Shown here piece after piece: positions 1 through 10,098 of a DNA stretch of 64,000 bases; the first letter of the stretch is position 1; each line of letters starts with the position of its first letter. The DNA is from Paramarasmius palmivorus (taxonomy: Eukaryota; Basidiomycota; Agaricomycetes; Agaricales; Marasmiaceae), in assembly GCA_037176845.1 (NCBI GenBank), contig JAYKXP010000190.1:1-64000 (forward strand), given 5' to 3'. Made by a program: the position numbers and the translations under genes. Below the pieces are notes generated by a model, which did no database searches, was not told where the DNA came from, and saw only the letters and a program-made list of their open reading frames with translations.

Positions 1-125
1 CCTATCTTTTATCTGCCTTGACTACTTGTCCTCTACTTTTGCAAAAGTAGTTATCCTGTAGCTTTGCAAAAGCCGATCTGATAACTATCAGGTACTTTTG
101 CAATAATTTTACAGAATCAGCTGCG
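1..125. other. foreign sequence interrupting the Gypsy reverse transcriptase
   Basis: Recognisable RT sequence on the minus strand ends just after the YLDD box and the SENMDEHA segment. The remaining ~125 bases no longer encode expected RT residues. They contain repeated TTTTGCAAAAG-type palindromic words near positions 39-50, 65-72 and 93-100, and the frame ends in a stop at positions 2-4. This may be an insertion or a recombination junction; its other side is not visible. Confidence 0.5.
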
Positions 126-1567
126 TGCTCGTCCATGTTCTCGGAGTAGATGAGAATGTCGTCTAGGTAGACAACAACACAGACATCGAGCATGTCAGCG
201 AAGATGGAGTTGACGAACCGCTGGAAAGCAGCAGGAGCGTTCGTGAGTCCTTCGGGTATGACGTTCCATTGGTAGGATCCGTATCGGGTGCGGAATGCGG
301 TTTTCCACTCGTCGCCGTCTGCGATTCGTACGAGATGGTATGCATGGCGAAGATCGAGCTTGGTGTAGACGCTAGCCTTACTCGGGGCATCGAGCAGGTC
401 GGAGATAAGGGGAAGTGGATAACGGTCCTTCTTGGTGATCTTGTTCAAACCTCTAAAGTCCACGCAAAGGCGTAGTGCGCCAGACTTCTTCTTGACGAAG
501 AGCACTGGTGCGCCAAAGGGCGAACCGGATGAGGTGATGAAACCACTGCGAAGGTTCTCGTCCAAGAACTCCCGAAGAGCTTTAAGCTCTGCCTCCGAAA
601 GAGGGTAGACACGGCCGAGAGGCGGTTCAGTGCCTTCCTTGAGTTCGATCTTCAGATCGTACTCTCGGTGCGGAGCAAGCTTCCAGGACAGGTCCTCGTT
701 GAAGACGGATGCGAACTCGTGATAAGGAGGTGGAATGGCGGACATATCAACCGGCTCAATGTCGCCAGATTTCGCAGCTAAGCTCGGCTCCGAAGGATCC
801 TGGGCCCAGAGGGTATACTGCTGGGAGCCAGGCTCATTGCAGGCACGGAGGAAAGCTCCGGCCGAAACAAGAGTGATAGGAGCTGGAGCAGCGCGAGTTT
901 CGGGAAGAGTGTAGACGGGTTCGTACGGCCAGGAAGGCTTATGTGGCTTTCTCGTCCGAGGAGGAGTCGAACGATCTGGCAAAGCGGAGGTGGACGAATT
1001 TGACGAGGAGTCGGATGCGGCCGAAGCAGGTCGCGGAACTGCAGAAGGAGAAGCTGCGTCATGGTGCCGGAATGTGATACTGCCATCAGCCCAGTTAATC
1101 AACGGATTGTGGTGGGTGAGCCAGTTGTATCCTAGTACTACGTTGCAGTCGGAATCTAGTCGGGTGACGTAGAAGTCGAGGTGAAAGAGATCTCCGGAGC
1201 CGAAACGGATAGGAAGAGTAACCATCTCGGTGATAAGCGTACCGCTTGAACCGTCTAAGAGTTTGAGTCGCACGGGAGGTATCTGCTCTGTGGGAATAGA
1301 GTATTTACGGACGTAGTCACTATCTATGAAACAGTGGGAGGATCCGGAATCTACTAGAGCAAGCAAATGAAGGAGTAGGGATTGGAAAGGGGAAGAACAA
1401 GAAGTAGAAGGTTCGGATGCGGACAATGTATCTAAAGTAATATTACAAGACAAGGGGACGCGTAAAGACTGGCTAGAGAGAGCGGCTGCATTGAGAGTGA
1501 CTTCATGGTAGACACCAGAAGGCTCAACGCAACTCCGAGCTGGTGTCGAATCGTCGGAGCCGCGCTC
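2..1567 (-). pseudogene. Gypsy pol fragment: aspartic protease and reverse transcriptase
   Basis: The frame encodes a retropepsin-like segment with the active-site pattern LALVDSGSS (about 1350-1320). It continues through an RT palm with [20 protein letters not shown] and the catalytic YLDD (about 165-175). Pol is in the -1 frame relative to gag: gag terminates at 1569-1567 inside an A-rich stretch and the pol frame is open through it, so expression by -1 frameshifting is possible. No clean start codon is expected in such an arrangement; 1567 is the gag stop, not a mapped start. RT is truncated by unrelated sequence near 125, so the product would lack the RT thumb, RNase H and integrase. Ty3/Gypsy assignment is firm; activity is very unlikely. 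Confidence 0.85.
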
Positions 1568-3351
1568 TAATTTTTCGATTCGGACGAGGACTCGTCCTTC
1601 TCGACAGTAGCAGCGCGACCAGTGGCCTTTTTCGCGTCTCGGGCCTTCTTCTTAGCACAGTCGTTGATGTTGTGCTTATCGCCGCAGAACATGCAAAGAC
1701 CGTTGTCCTTGCGGCGCTTCCGTTCCTTGTCCGTGAGTCAGCCATTCTGGAGTTTGCCTTCAAGCCACGAAGGGAGTGACTTCGACTGATTGCCGGACCC
1801 GGACTTGGATGAGGAAGAGGAAGAAGAGGAAGAAGAGGATCCAGAAGGTTTGGATGAGGAAGAGCCAGAGGAGGTGCCAGAGCCACCGCCCAAAGACGAG
1901 CTCTTGCCTTTACCGGAATCCGAACTGGTGCCAGACTTTGAACTGGAAGTCTGGGCAGTCCCTTTCACTCGTCCCTTCTCGCCCAGGCGAGCCCAGTGAC
2001 GGTTGTCCATAGTACGAGCGAGGGAGCAGAGTGCGACAAATGTATCAGGCCTACCGGCTTTCGTGACATCGTCCTTGAGTCGGTCGGGAAGACCGCGGTA
2101 GTACTGGAAGGTGTATGCGTTTTCGCCCCAGTCGAGTTCGGCGATGGTATCCTGGAACTTCAGGTCGTAGCTACGGATGCGATCGAATTCGCCCATCTTG
2201 AGGGTGCAGAGAATCTCCTCGCACTCCTCTCATACGTTCTGAGGACCGAAGTTGTCGATGAGTTCTTCCAGGAAAGCGGACCAGCTGCCCATCCAGAGTG
2301 GCCGATCGCCTAGGCGATGTCCGAGGATGTCGTGCTGAAACCACTTGGCAGCGTTGCCGCGGAGGAAGGATAGTGCGAAACGGATTTTGGCGGGAGAGTC
2401 GTAGAAGATATCCGGCCGATCGTTAAAGTGGAGAGTGAGGGACGCACACCAGGGTTTGAGTTGTTTGGGGTTACTACCGTCGAAAGTATCGGGATCCTTG
2501 AGTTTGGACTTAGCGCGAGGCTTGTCCCGAGGAGCGCTCATGACGCGCGCCGTGAGGGCGGTGAGCAACCTAGTAATGTCAGCGAAGGTGTCGAAGTGAT
2601 CGTCGTCCTCAGGAGGATTCCTCGGTGGACTCGGACCACCAGAAGGAGGACCAGGAGGTGGAGGTGGACCACCAGGAGGACCCCCGCCGCCACCGCCAGG
2701 ATCGCTCCCGTCATCATCGTCGCCAGAACCGTCTCCATCATCACCCGGAGGTAAATCAGGGTCCTGTCCTTGGGGTAAGTCTGTTGCTTCGCCCTCGTCT
2801 CCGGTGGCATTGTCGTTCCCACCGCCCGCCTCACCTGAGACGTTCGGATGAGTAACTCCGCCGGCTGCACCAGAGCCTTCTCCGTGCCCGCTTCGCCTCC
2901 TGGGTTCCGGTATACGAGGCCCGGAAGCACTCGTTCCCGCAGGAGAGACTAAGGGAGCAGGAGGATTAGAGGATAGGGAATAATGATTAACAGAGTCAGC
3001 CGACAAGTACGATTGTCGCTTGCGGCGTGAAGTAGATTGTAGGAGGTGGGCTGTAATGGAGCCTTCCTCGAGGATGCGTTGGAGGTCTGCCTCGGTCTGA
3101 GGCTCCTCCGGCAACTCGTTACAGAGTGAGTCGATAATGAGGTCGCCCTGCGTTACGAAGGTATTAGCTTTGCGTGCAGCTCGCGTGACCTTTCCGATTG
3201 CAGCAGGGATGCCTTGAGCTCGGCGATTAGCTCGGTCGTCGCGCGAGGTTGACTTGTGGGATGTGGGTTTCATGGTGAGAGTAGTAACAGGGATTTCGTT
3301 GTGATATTTGAAGTCGACGTGTGGACGATAGTTGAAGTCGGTATGGGACAT
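1567..3351 (-). pseudogene. Gypsy gag with two in-frame TGA stops
   Basis: A 595-codon frame runs from an ATG at 3351 (MSHTDFNYR) to a TAG at 1569-1567. It has a charged N terminus, a long Gly/Pro/Asp-rich linker, a capsid-like region (KIRFALSFLRGNAAKWFQ and RSYDLKFQDTIAEL are typical retrotransposon Gag helices), a Ser-rich tract and a zinc-knuckle-like [13 protein letters not shown]. Two in-frame TGA codons interrupt it, at 2232-2230 and 1740-1738. Both sit where CGA (Arg) would fit the context, which points to C-to-T change. Without them the frame is continuous, so degradation looks recent. The product would form the virus-like particle of the element. Confidence 0.8.
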
Positions 3352-3378
3352 AGAGCAACAGTTCGAAGTAGAAAATAC

Positions 3379-3899
3379 TGTTAGGACTGTGCAAGAAAGA
3401 GACAAGAGAGCACGGCCGACGACGGACGGAACGTCGTACGAGGAGAAGGCCGTGCGAGGAGGGTTATCGCTGAAGCTATCGGCAACAGCACTGATGCACT
3501 ATGCAGGATGAGAGCGTACGAGGGAGATGCCTCGTACGGAGAGTAAGAGATAGAGACGGCAGAGACCAAGTGTCTCGGCCGTAGAGCAAGAGGATGATAG
3601 AGATGAGAGTAGCAGAGAACAACGTTAATTTTCTACTTGAGTTACTCGGTATAATACATCTAGTTTATATACTATGGATATACGCGGGCGCGTGGGTATC
3701 ATGTGTAGTCCATGAGGTATATGTGTCAAGAAGGCGCAAGCAAGAAACGGATATTAATAGCAACGTGGAATATGATAGCGAGATGAAACGGAGATGAAGA
3801 TGTTGAGCCGAGTACGACGTACGAGGCGTATGAGGTCGGATGAGAGGATGAGTTGGACTTCGTCGGATGAGATCTCGTCCGAAGTCGTACGGATGTAAC
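3379..3899 (-). repeat. 5' LTR of the Gypsy element (521 bp)
   Basis: The segment starts TGTTA and ends TAACA, a perfect 5-bp terminal inverted repeat with the TG...CA ends of LTRs. It lies directly upstream of gag on the minus strand, and its outer edge coincides with the point where Copia sequence resumes at 3900. The partner LTR is outside the window, so identity between the two cannot be measured. Confidence 0.8.
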
Positions 3900-3900
3900 A

Positions 3901-5313
3901 GAAGCACACCTGGAACGCAAGCTATACAATCTATCTTGCTATGACGTTGGCAAAGTCAATGAACATATTGACGAACTCCTCAATATCTGAAACGAACTCA
4001 CATCACAAAACATCACTATTTCGGATGATCAGTTCAAGAATGCATTAATTGCATCAGTTCCCCAATCATTGAATTCAACAATCACAGCTGTCATGACCGT
4101 ATACAGTGAATCAAACAAGGATTTAACTGTTGACAAGCTGATTGCTGCTATTCGAGCTGAAGCAAATGGTCAAGCAATGCGCCGAGGAAAAGTCAAGAAG
4201 GAGGAAGCCAATTATTCCCGAGATCATTCCAATAATAGAGGCCAAGGATTTAATAACCGAGGAAGAGGCCGGAGACAATTTAATGATCGTCAGGGCGGAG
4301 ATAGAGATCGCAAAGAGATCACATGTTTCAGATGCCAAGGAAAAGGACATATCGCCGCAGGATGTCGTTCAAAGCCAAAGTCCAGGAAATCAGATGATGA
4401 ATCTGAGGAATCAGATAGATCTGAAGAAGACAAGCCAAACAAACCATGGAGAAAGGCAAAGGAAAAGAATCACAGTGCAAATGAAAGTGCTGTGAGAGCT
4501 GTAGAAAAGGAAATAGGGGAAGAAGGCACATGGTTAGCAAGGGAAATAAGGGCCGTAGAGGAATTTGTGCCATTCACTGAATGGACATATGAAGAAGAAG
4601 AACCCACAAATCCCGCGTCGACAGAGACAAACCTGGAGCCATATCCCAAGGAAAGGAAAGAAACAGCATACATGGCCGTGGAAATTGACACCACAATGGC
4701 CACAATGGTCGATTTACAGAACCCAATTGATAGCAAAGTCATCATATGCAGAGAAAATCGAATGGATTCTCAAAAACGCCATCAAGAAGGCTATACAGGA
4801 CTTCCAAAGAATCAACCACAGACAACTACAGAGACCAAAGATCATGAAATTCATGGAGGACAGACATTCAAGGAACACTATTGTTGCCAAATATGTCACC
4901 AATTTATCCAGCACATACTTATGGGGGAGAAATCACATCCAGAATGGCTGATGAAAGTCATAGGACAGAAGGATGAAACAAAGGAAATTACCCCAAGGGA
5001 TGGAGAAATGGAACAGGAAAAAGGAACAGACCAGACATTGGCACACAAGGAGAACAAGACAGATTCAGAAAGTCTTGAACCATTGCAGATCTCACTCGTC
5101 AAGGGGGAGTACAAAAACTCAATCAACAACATTTCGAAACAAGTCACCGAGATGAATCTCAATGCAGGAAACAGGTCACAGAAGGAAAAACAAGTTGGAC
5201 CAAATAAACTTGTAAACGTCAATCCAACAGGAGAATATTCAGGAACGGTCAAAGAAGCGGAAGTGGAACCACCATATCACCAATACTACCACCGACAGAA
5301 GATTAAACACTGA
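3901..5313 (+). pseudogene. Copia gag-like frame, 5' truncated, with CGA-to-TGA stops
   Basis: The frame matches the gag of the two complete copies downstream. It contains the LTSQNITI / DQFKNALIASVPQ capsid-type segment, an Arg/Gly-rich stretch, the CCHC zinc knuckle CFRCQGKGHIAAGC (about 4324-4365) and a long hydrophilic C-terminal extension. A TGA at 3988-3990 replaces a CGA found in both other copies at the same place. The frame ends at a second TGA (5311-5313), where the inner copy has CGA and continues. The 5' end is removed by the Gypsy insertion. No protease, integrase or RT motif follows before the LTR. Confidence 0.82.
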
Positions 5314-5419
5314 GATCATCAGAACACAGAACATCGCCACCGGATCACATATAGGAATCACCGAACAGAACACGCAAACAAAGAATTAGAGTCAAACCCC
5401 GGATAATTCCATCATCCAA

Positions 5420-5433
5420 GGTTTGAGGGGGAG
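5420..5433 (+). other. polypurine tract of copy A
   Basis: A GGTTTGAGGGGGAG tract lies immediately 5' of the LTR, the expected position of the plus-strand primer. The same tract precedes the LTRs at 12784 and 13770. Confidence 0.7.
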
Positions 5434-5807
5434 TGTTGGAATTCTAAATATAGATGTCACTAGACAAGTCATTTTCACTTTATTCTGCCTATGCCACAAT
5501 TACTAAGAAAGCAGATATACATAGAACAGTTGCTTTAACCTGCTTGTACTACCATTTACTGACAGTTACTGACACTGACTGTGCAGTTATTTCTAGTTCA
5601 CTTAGTATCTATTATTGTACCTTTAGGATTATCTTTTATCCCTCACTCATGTATAAAAGCTAGACAGAAAACCCTACATACAACATCGAATCGAATCGAA
5701 TAAGTTCATCACTTGGTTCTATCTCAAGGCCTCTGGTCATCTGCTATCGTTTATTCGCGCTTACCTGCACTATCGCTGCTAACAGAGTTCAATCTAAAAC
5801 TCTGACA
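5434..5807 (+). repeat. Copia-family 3' LTR, copy A (374 bp)
   Basis: It starts TGTTGGAATTC, ends AACTCTGACA, and contains a TATAAAAG box. It is homologous along its whole length to the LTRs at 6968, 9552, 12784 and 13770, but has its own indel pattern in the region after the TATA box. Confidence 0.92.
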
Positions 5808-6127
5808 AATTGTCACAGTAGATTAGTTCCAGCGTCAATGGTTAGGTTTTGTTCGTGTATTCTCTGCACATAGCACATAGTGTAGTTCATTAATTAACGT
5901 TTTGCTTATGTATTCCGAATACTAGAATTTTTCCCCTGGCCAACTTATCAGTCGTTAAACGGATGTGCTTCGAGCACTATATAAGTATGAGACAAGAAAC
6001 ATCAATATTGTTGACCGAAAACGATTCATTGAGGGCATGGGGTACAGGTGGCGGCGGGAAGGTGAATTGGGGAGAGGCAGTCCTGGAAATGAGGGGATAT
6101 ACCAAGGTGAATACACACAGTATACAA
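5808..6127. other. intergenic spacer, nothing convincing
   Basis: An A/T-leaning stretch between LTR A and the SINE-like sequence. The short open frames on both strands overlap each other and resemble no family I recognise. Confidence 0.5.
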
Positions 6128-6365
6128 CGGATCAATGGCTCAGTTGGTTCAGCGGTTCCTCGCATGTAACCTTATGTAAGTTGATCCCTAAGGTCTAGTG
6201 TTCAAGTCTCACAGGTGCCATGCTTTTGGTGATCCGTGATCCGAATCATTTAGCATTGCAGTGGTGTGAGACTCAATGGCAGTTCACAGTGGTGATCCAT
6301 CACCTTGGATTGGGTCTTCCCAATGCCTGATCGATCAAGGGTGCCCCCACAGGTGGTAAAAGACA
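6128..6365 (+). repeat. tRNA-derived SINE-like sequence with pol III A and B boxes
   Basis: An A-box match TGGCTCAGTTGG lies at 6136-6147 and a B-box match GTTCAAGTCTC at 6200-6210. Both agree well with the internal RNA polymerase III promoter of tRNA genes. The acceptor and T stems do not pair properly and the A-B spacing is long for a tRNA, so a working tRNA is unlikely. A tRNA-related head followed by an unrelated body of about 150 bp is the structure of a SINE. No second copy is seen in the window and the 3' limit is a guess. Confidence 0.5.
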
Positions 6366-6599
6366 AACCAACAGTTTTGCTGATGAAAGACGCGCTCAGT
6401 GCAGGACACGTACCTCAAGACCTCTTCTATGACGTTTCCCACAATTATTAAGGCATTCTGGCTGGTGCAAGTCGTGAACTGGATTGAACTTCAGCGAAGG
6501 ACGACGGTGATGTGGTGGGAGGTGGTGGGGGTCGGGAGGAAAGAAGTCAGAGAACAACGGCAAGGTATAAGTGAGGGATTTGCACTGAGCTTGGGGAAT

Positions 6600-6967
6600 T
6601 TCAAAGTCAAGGAATGTACAGTACGTACCTCAGGCTATTCATCGTGTTCTTGAAAGACCTCACGTACTGATGTTGTTCATGTTTCAGGACCTCGGAACAC
6701 CCATATGCCTTGCTTTGGTATGGCGAGAAGAAGCTCTGTAGAAGATCTGCATTCGACAAAGTGCTCGGTGTTCGATGAATCGATTTGAATGGGCAAAAAC
6801 ACGTGTTGTCAGGCGCGTCTCTTCCATTGACAATCCTGAGAGGCAAGGCATTTCCAAGGATCGCTTTATGGCTTCTGGGTATCGCGGGCTGAGGGACGAA
6901 GGATTCGCTCCGTTATTCATGCTCTCTATCACGGTATCGCATGATTGGAGACACTTGCAGTTGAATA
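6600..6967 (+). other. host sequence left of the outer Copia element, possible gene remnant
   Basis: An open frame at 6775-6967 (about 64 residues before the element) runs into the 5-bp target duplication GAATA at 6963-6967. Joined to the sequence right of the element it reads CAGTTGAATATAGGTATGTC, which resembles an exon end followed by a splice donor. I do not recognise the protein. Confidence 0.3.
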
Positions 6968-7335
6968 TGTTGGAATTCTAAATATAGATGTCACTAGACA
7001 AGTCATTTTCACTTCATTCCGCCTATGCCACAATTACTAAGAAAGCAGATATACATAGAACAGTAGCTTTAACCCACTTGTACCACCATTTACTGATAGT
7101 TACTGACACTGACTGTGCAGTTATTTCTAGTTCACTTAGTATCTATTATCGTACCTTTAAGATTATCTTTTATCCCCTACTCATGTATAAAAGCTAGACA
7201 GAAAACCCTACATACATATGAATTGAATCAGTTCATAGAGTTGGTTCTATCTCAACCCCTCTGGTCATCTGCTATCGTTTATTCGCGCTTACCTGTGCTA
7301 TCGCTGCTAACAGAGTTCAATCTAAAACTCTGACA
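6968..7335 (+). repeat. 5' LTR of the outer Copia element (368 bp)
   Basis: Bounded by TGTTGGAATTC and CTCTGACA. A TATAAAAG box lies at 7186-7193 and is the likely core promoter. It is followed directly by the primer-binding site at 7336. Confidence 0.92.
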
Positions 7336-7347
7336 GGTTATGGGCCC
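7336..7347 (+). other. primer-binding site, half initiator-tRNA type
   Basis: GGTTATGGGCCC begins at the first base after the LTR. It is complementary to an initiator-Met tRNA anticodon arm (CCCATAACC, anticodon CAT) rather than to a tRNA 3' end. The same 12 bases occupy this place in Drosophila copia, which is primed by a 5' half of initiator tRNA (established knowledge, from memory). Confidence 0.7.
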
Positions 7348-7519
7348 TGGTCTATAAACCTTAGCTGAACCAGAGTAATACCGATTTCATATTGGTATAG
7401 TGGCGAGTTTGGGACGCCGTAATATCCCCAAGGAACAAAGAACCAAGATCGTATATCGATTGGCAAGCAGGGACGCCGGAATATCCCCTACCCAAAGCAA
7501 AGGACTATTGGACTAGTGT

Positions 7520-9551
7520 ATGTCCGATAGAGGTAGCCGTTATCAATCCAGAAGCGGTACCCCAGTATCAGGAACATTCGACCCAGAACAAATATTACAA
7601 GGATCTAGGAACCCCAGCAGGAATCCTAGCAGACAACCTACACCAGTAGGCAGTAGAACAGGCAGTCCATCGGGACAGCAACAGAGCATATCATCACATC
7701 CATCGAGGAATCCATTGCATATACCTTCTAGGAAACAGAGTCCAGTTGGAGGATTACACACGCCACCAGCATCTTCTGCACAACCACAACTCTGAACAGA
7801 TCTAATCTGTATCAATTGGCCACACCAATTTGATATTGTTAGATTACGAGATTGTCAATTAGATCTCAGCAGACAAAAGTGGTATCTTTGTAACGAACAA
7901 CCATGTCCAAACAGAAGAAATCGAATTAGCACTCCTAAGGAAGTGCTATTAGTTGGAGATTTTAGGGATTGTGACAATCACAACGAAGAAGTAGTTCGAG
8001 GAAACGTCCTACGAACCACAGTACCAGAACCACAGCCATTAGTATTCCCACCAGCGGGAACATCAGCTTCACAGGAGGAAACTGTTGAAGAAGACACAGA
8101 ACTTGTTGAAGAGTTCGAAAAAGGATTAGGATTCAGTGAAGAATCCGATAAAGAAGAACAGGACCTAGAACAGGAACAAGAGCAGGACAAAGGAGAATCA
8201 GAACAGGAATCAGAAGCTGATACTGATAAACCTGTATCTGAAGAAGACAAAGGAACACCTGCCGAAGAGAAGGACGATCCACCAGAATCGCCCAGCATAG
8301 GTCCTAAACCCAAACCGAGAACACCATCTCCCAAGAGACCACCAAAGGAAGAATCATTTGATTCAGACGAAGAAGAAGACAATATGTCTAAAGCAGTCAA
8401 AGCATTTGCCGAATGTACCAAGTTAAAGGACGATGACTCAAACTGGGGCATGTGGGCAATGTGTGTAGAACTTGCAGCAAAGTCAATAGGGTATGGGAAA
8501 TACCTGACTATTGCAGAAGAAGGAGATGCAGATGCCGATCTCATGAACGCAATCATTGGAAAATTGCCAGACACTATTCTTCAAAGATATCGAAAAGCGG
8601 AGACATCACAAGAATTATGGACAGGATTAAAGAAGGATTACGACACAAAGAATCCTTTGACAGAAGCACACCTGGAACGCAAGCTATACAATCTATCTTG
8701 CAACGACGTTGGCAAAGTCAATGAACATATTGACGAACTCCTCAATATCCGAAACGAACTCACATCACAAAACATCACTATTTCGGATGATCAGTTCAAG
8801 AATGCATTAATTGCATCAGTTCCCCACACATTAAATTCAACAATCACAGCTGTCATGACCGTATACAGTGAATCAAACAAGGATTTAACTGTTGACAAGC
8901 TGATTGCTGCTATTCGAGCTGAAGCAAATGGACAAGCAATGCGCCGAGGCAAAGTCAAGAAGGAGGAAGCCAATTATTCCCGAGATCATTTCAATAATAA
9001 AGGCCGAGGATTTAATAGCCGAGGAAGAGGCCGGAGATTTAATGATCGTCAGGGTGGAGATAGAGATCACAAAGAAATCACATGTTTCAGATGTCAAGGA
9101 AAAGGACATATCGCCGCAAAATGTGCTACAAAGCCGAAATCCAGGAAATCGGATGATGATTCCGAGGATAAAGAGAAATCCAAGCAAGCTAAAGATAGCC
9201 AATCATGACGCAAAGGAAAAGAGAAGGCCAGCAGTACCAAGGAAAGTTCTGTTAAAGCCATGGAAGAAGAAATATGGGAAGAAGGCACATGGTTAGCCAG
9301 GGAAATCCGAGCAGTGGAACAGTATAATCCACCGAAAGAATGGTTTTACAATGAAGAATTCGGAAACACCAAGGAAACTGAAGAGAAATCTGAGGAAACA
9401 GCATACATGGCCGTGGAAATGCACACCACGATGGCCACAATGGTCGATGTACAGAACCCGATTGATAGCAAAGCGATCATATACAGAGAAGATCGAATGG
9501 ATTCTCAACAACGCCATCAAGAAGGCTATACAGGACAACCAAAGAATCAAC
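7520..9551 (+). pseudogene. Copia gag-like frame of the outer copy, 5' section
   Basis: The frame starts at an ATG at 7520 (MSDRGSRYQSRSG). It has an Ser/Arg/Pro-rich N terminus, a Cys-containing segment, a long Glu/Asp-rich linker (8040-8390), a capsid-type domain (8390-8970) and a CCHC zinc knuckle (CFRCQGKGHIAAKC, about 9082-9123). Two in-frame stops break it: TGA at 7793-7795, where the inner copy has CGA, and TGA at 9206-9208, where the inner copy has TGG. The frame is then interrupted at 9551 by the nested element and resumes at 13153. Relative to the inner copy it lacks only those sense codons. There is no protease, integrase or RT. Confidence 0.82.
9547..9551 (+). repeat. target-site duplication TCAAC (left) of the nested element
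   Basis: TCAAC precedes the inner 5' LTR here and follows the inner 3' LTR at 13148-13152. Removing 9552-13152 restores the sequence seen uninterrupted in the inner copy near 12155. Confidence 0.95.
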
Positions 9552-9915
9552 TGTTGGAATTCTAAATATAGATATCACTAGACAAGTTATTTTCACTTTA
9601 TTCCGCCTATGCCACAATTACTAAGAAAGCAGATATACATAGAACAGTTGCTTTAACCTGCTTGTACTACCATTTACTGACAGTTACTGACACTGACTGT
9701 GCAGTTATTTCTAGTTCACTTAGTATCTATTATTGTACCTTTAGGATTATCTTTTATCCCTCACTCATGTATAAAAGCTAGACAGAAAACCCTACAATAA
9801 CATAGACTTGGTTTACACATCTTGTGTTCTCTCAACCCCTCTGGTCATCTGCTATCGTTTATTCGTGCTTACCTGCGCTATCGCTGCTAACAGAGTTCAA
9901 TCTAAAACTCTGACA
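9552..9915 (+). repeat. 5' LTR of the inner Copia element (364 bp)
   Basis: Same ends and TATA box as the other family LTRs. A shared variant after the TATA box (AATAACATAGACTTGG) links it to the LTR at 12784 and separates the pair from the outer LTRs. Confidence 0.93.
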
Positions 9916-9927
9916 GGTTATGGGCCC
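9916..9927 (+). other. primer-binding site of the inner element
   Basis: GGTTATGGGCCC lies directly after the LTR, identical to 7336-7347, and is complementary to the anticodon arm of initiator-Met tRNA. Confidence 0.7.
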
Positions 9928-10098
9928 CGGTCTATAAACCTTAGCCGAACCAGAGTAATACCGATTTCATATTGGTATAGTGGCGAGTTTGGGACGCCGT
10001 AATATCCCCAAGGAACAAGAACCAAGATCGTATATCAATTGGCGAGCAGGGACGCCGGAATATCCCCTACCCAAAGCAAAGGACTATTGGACTAGTGT

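Larger units (their letters stand above)
1..3899 (-). mobile_element. Ty3/Gypsy LTR retrotransposon, 5' part, cut by window start
   Basis: Reading on the minus strand, the element starts with an LTR at 3899-3379, followed by a gag frame and a pol frame with retropepsin and reverse transcriptase. The rest of pol, including integrase, and the 3' LTR lie outside the window. The protease-then-RT order with a YLDD catalytic box is typical of Ty3/Gypsy. It sits inside a Copia-type copy: the first base outside the LTR (3900) continues a Copia gag sequence that is uninterrupted in the two other copies. Two in-frame stops in gag and a break in RT near position 125 show that this copy is defective. Confidence 0.9.
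3900..5807 (+). mobile_element. Copia-type gag-only element, 3' part (copy A)
   Basis: This is the 3' section of a member of the same family as 6968-14137. It begins in mid-gag, where the Gypsy element is inserted, and runs through the zinc knuckle and the C-terminal extension to a polypurine tract and the 3' LTR at 5434-5807. The 5' half must lie left of the window, beyond the Gypsy element, so the target duplication of copy A cannot be checked. Confidence 0.88.

Noticed and set aside
1524..1886. Pro/Leu-rich 120-codon minus-strand protein
   Set aside because: It lies in a shifted frame of the Ser-rich part of the Gypsy gag; the gag frame explains the region.
6128..6220. Functional tRNA gene
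   Set aside because: A and B boxes are present, but acceptor and T stems do not pair and the spacing is long; a SINE-like origin fits better.
8040..8390. Separate acidic protein gene
   Set aside because: The Glu-rich stretch is in frame with the capsid-like part of the Copia gag and is present in both complete copies, so it is a linker of that protein.
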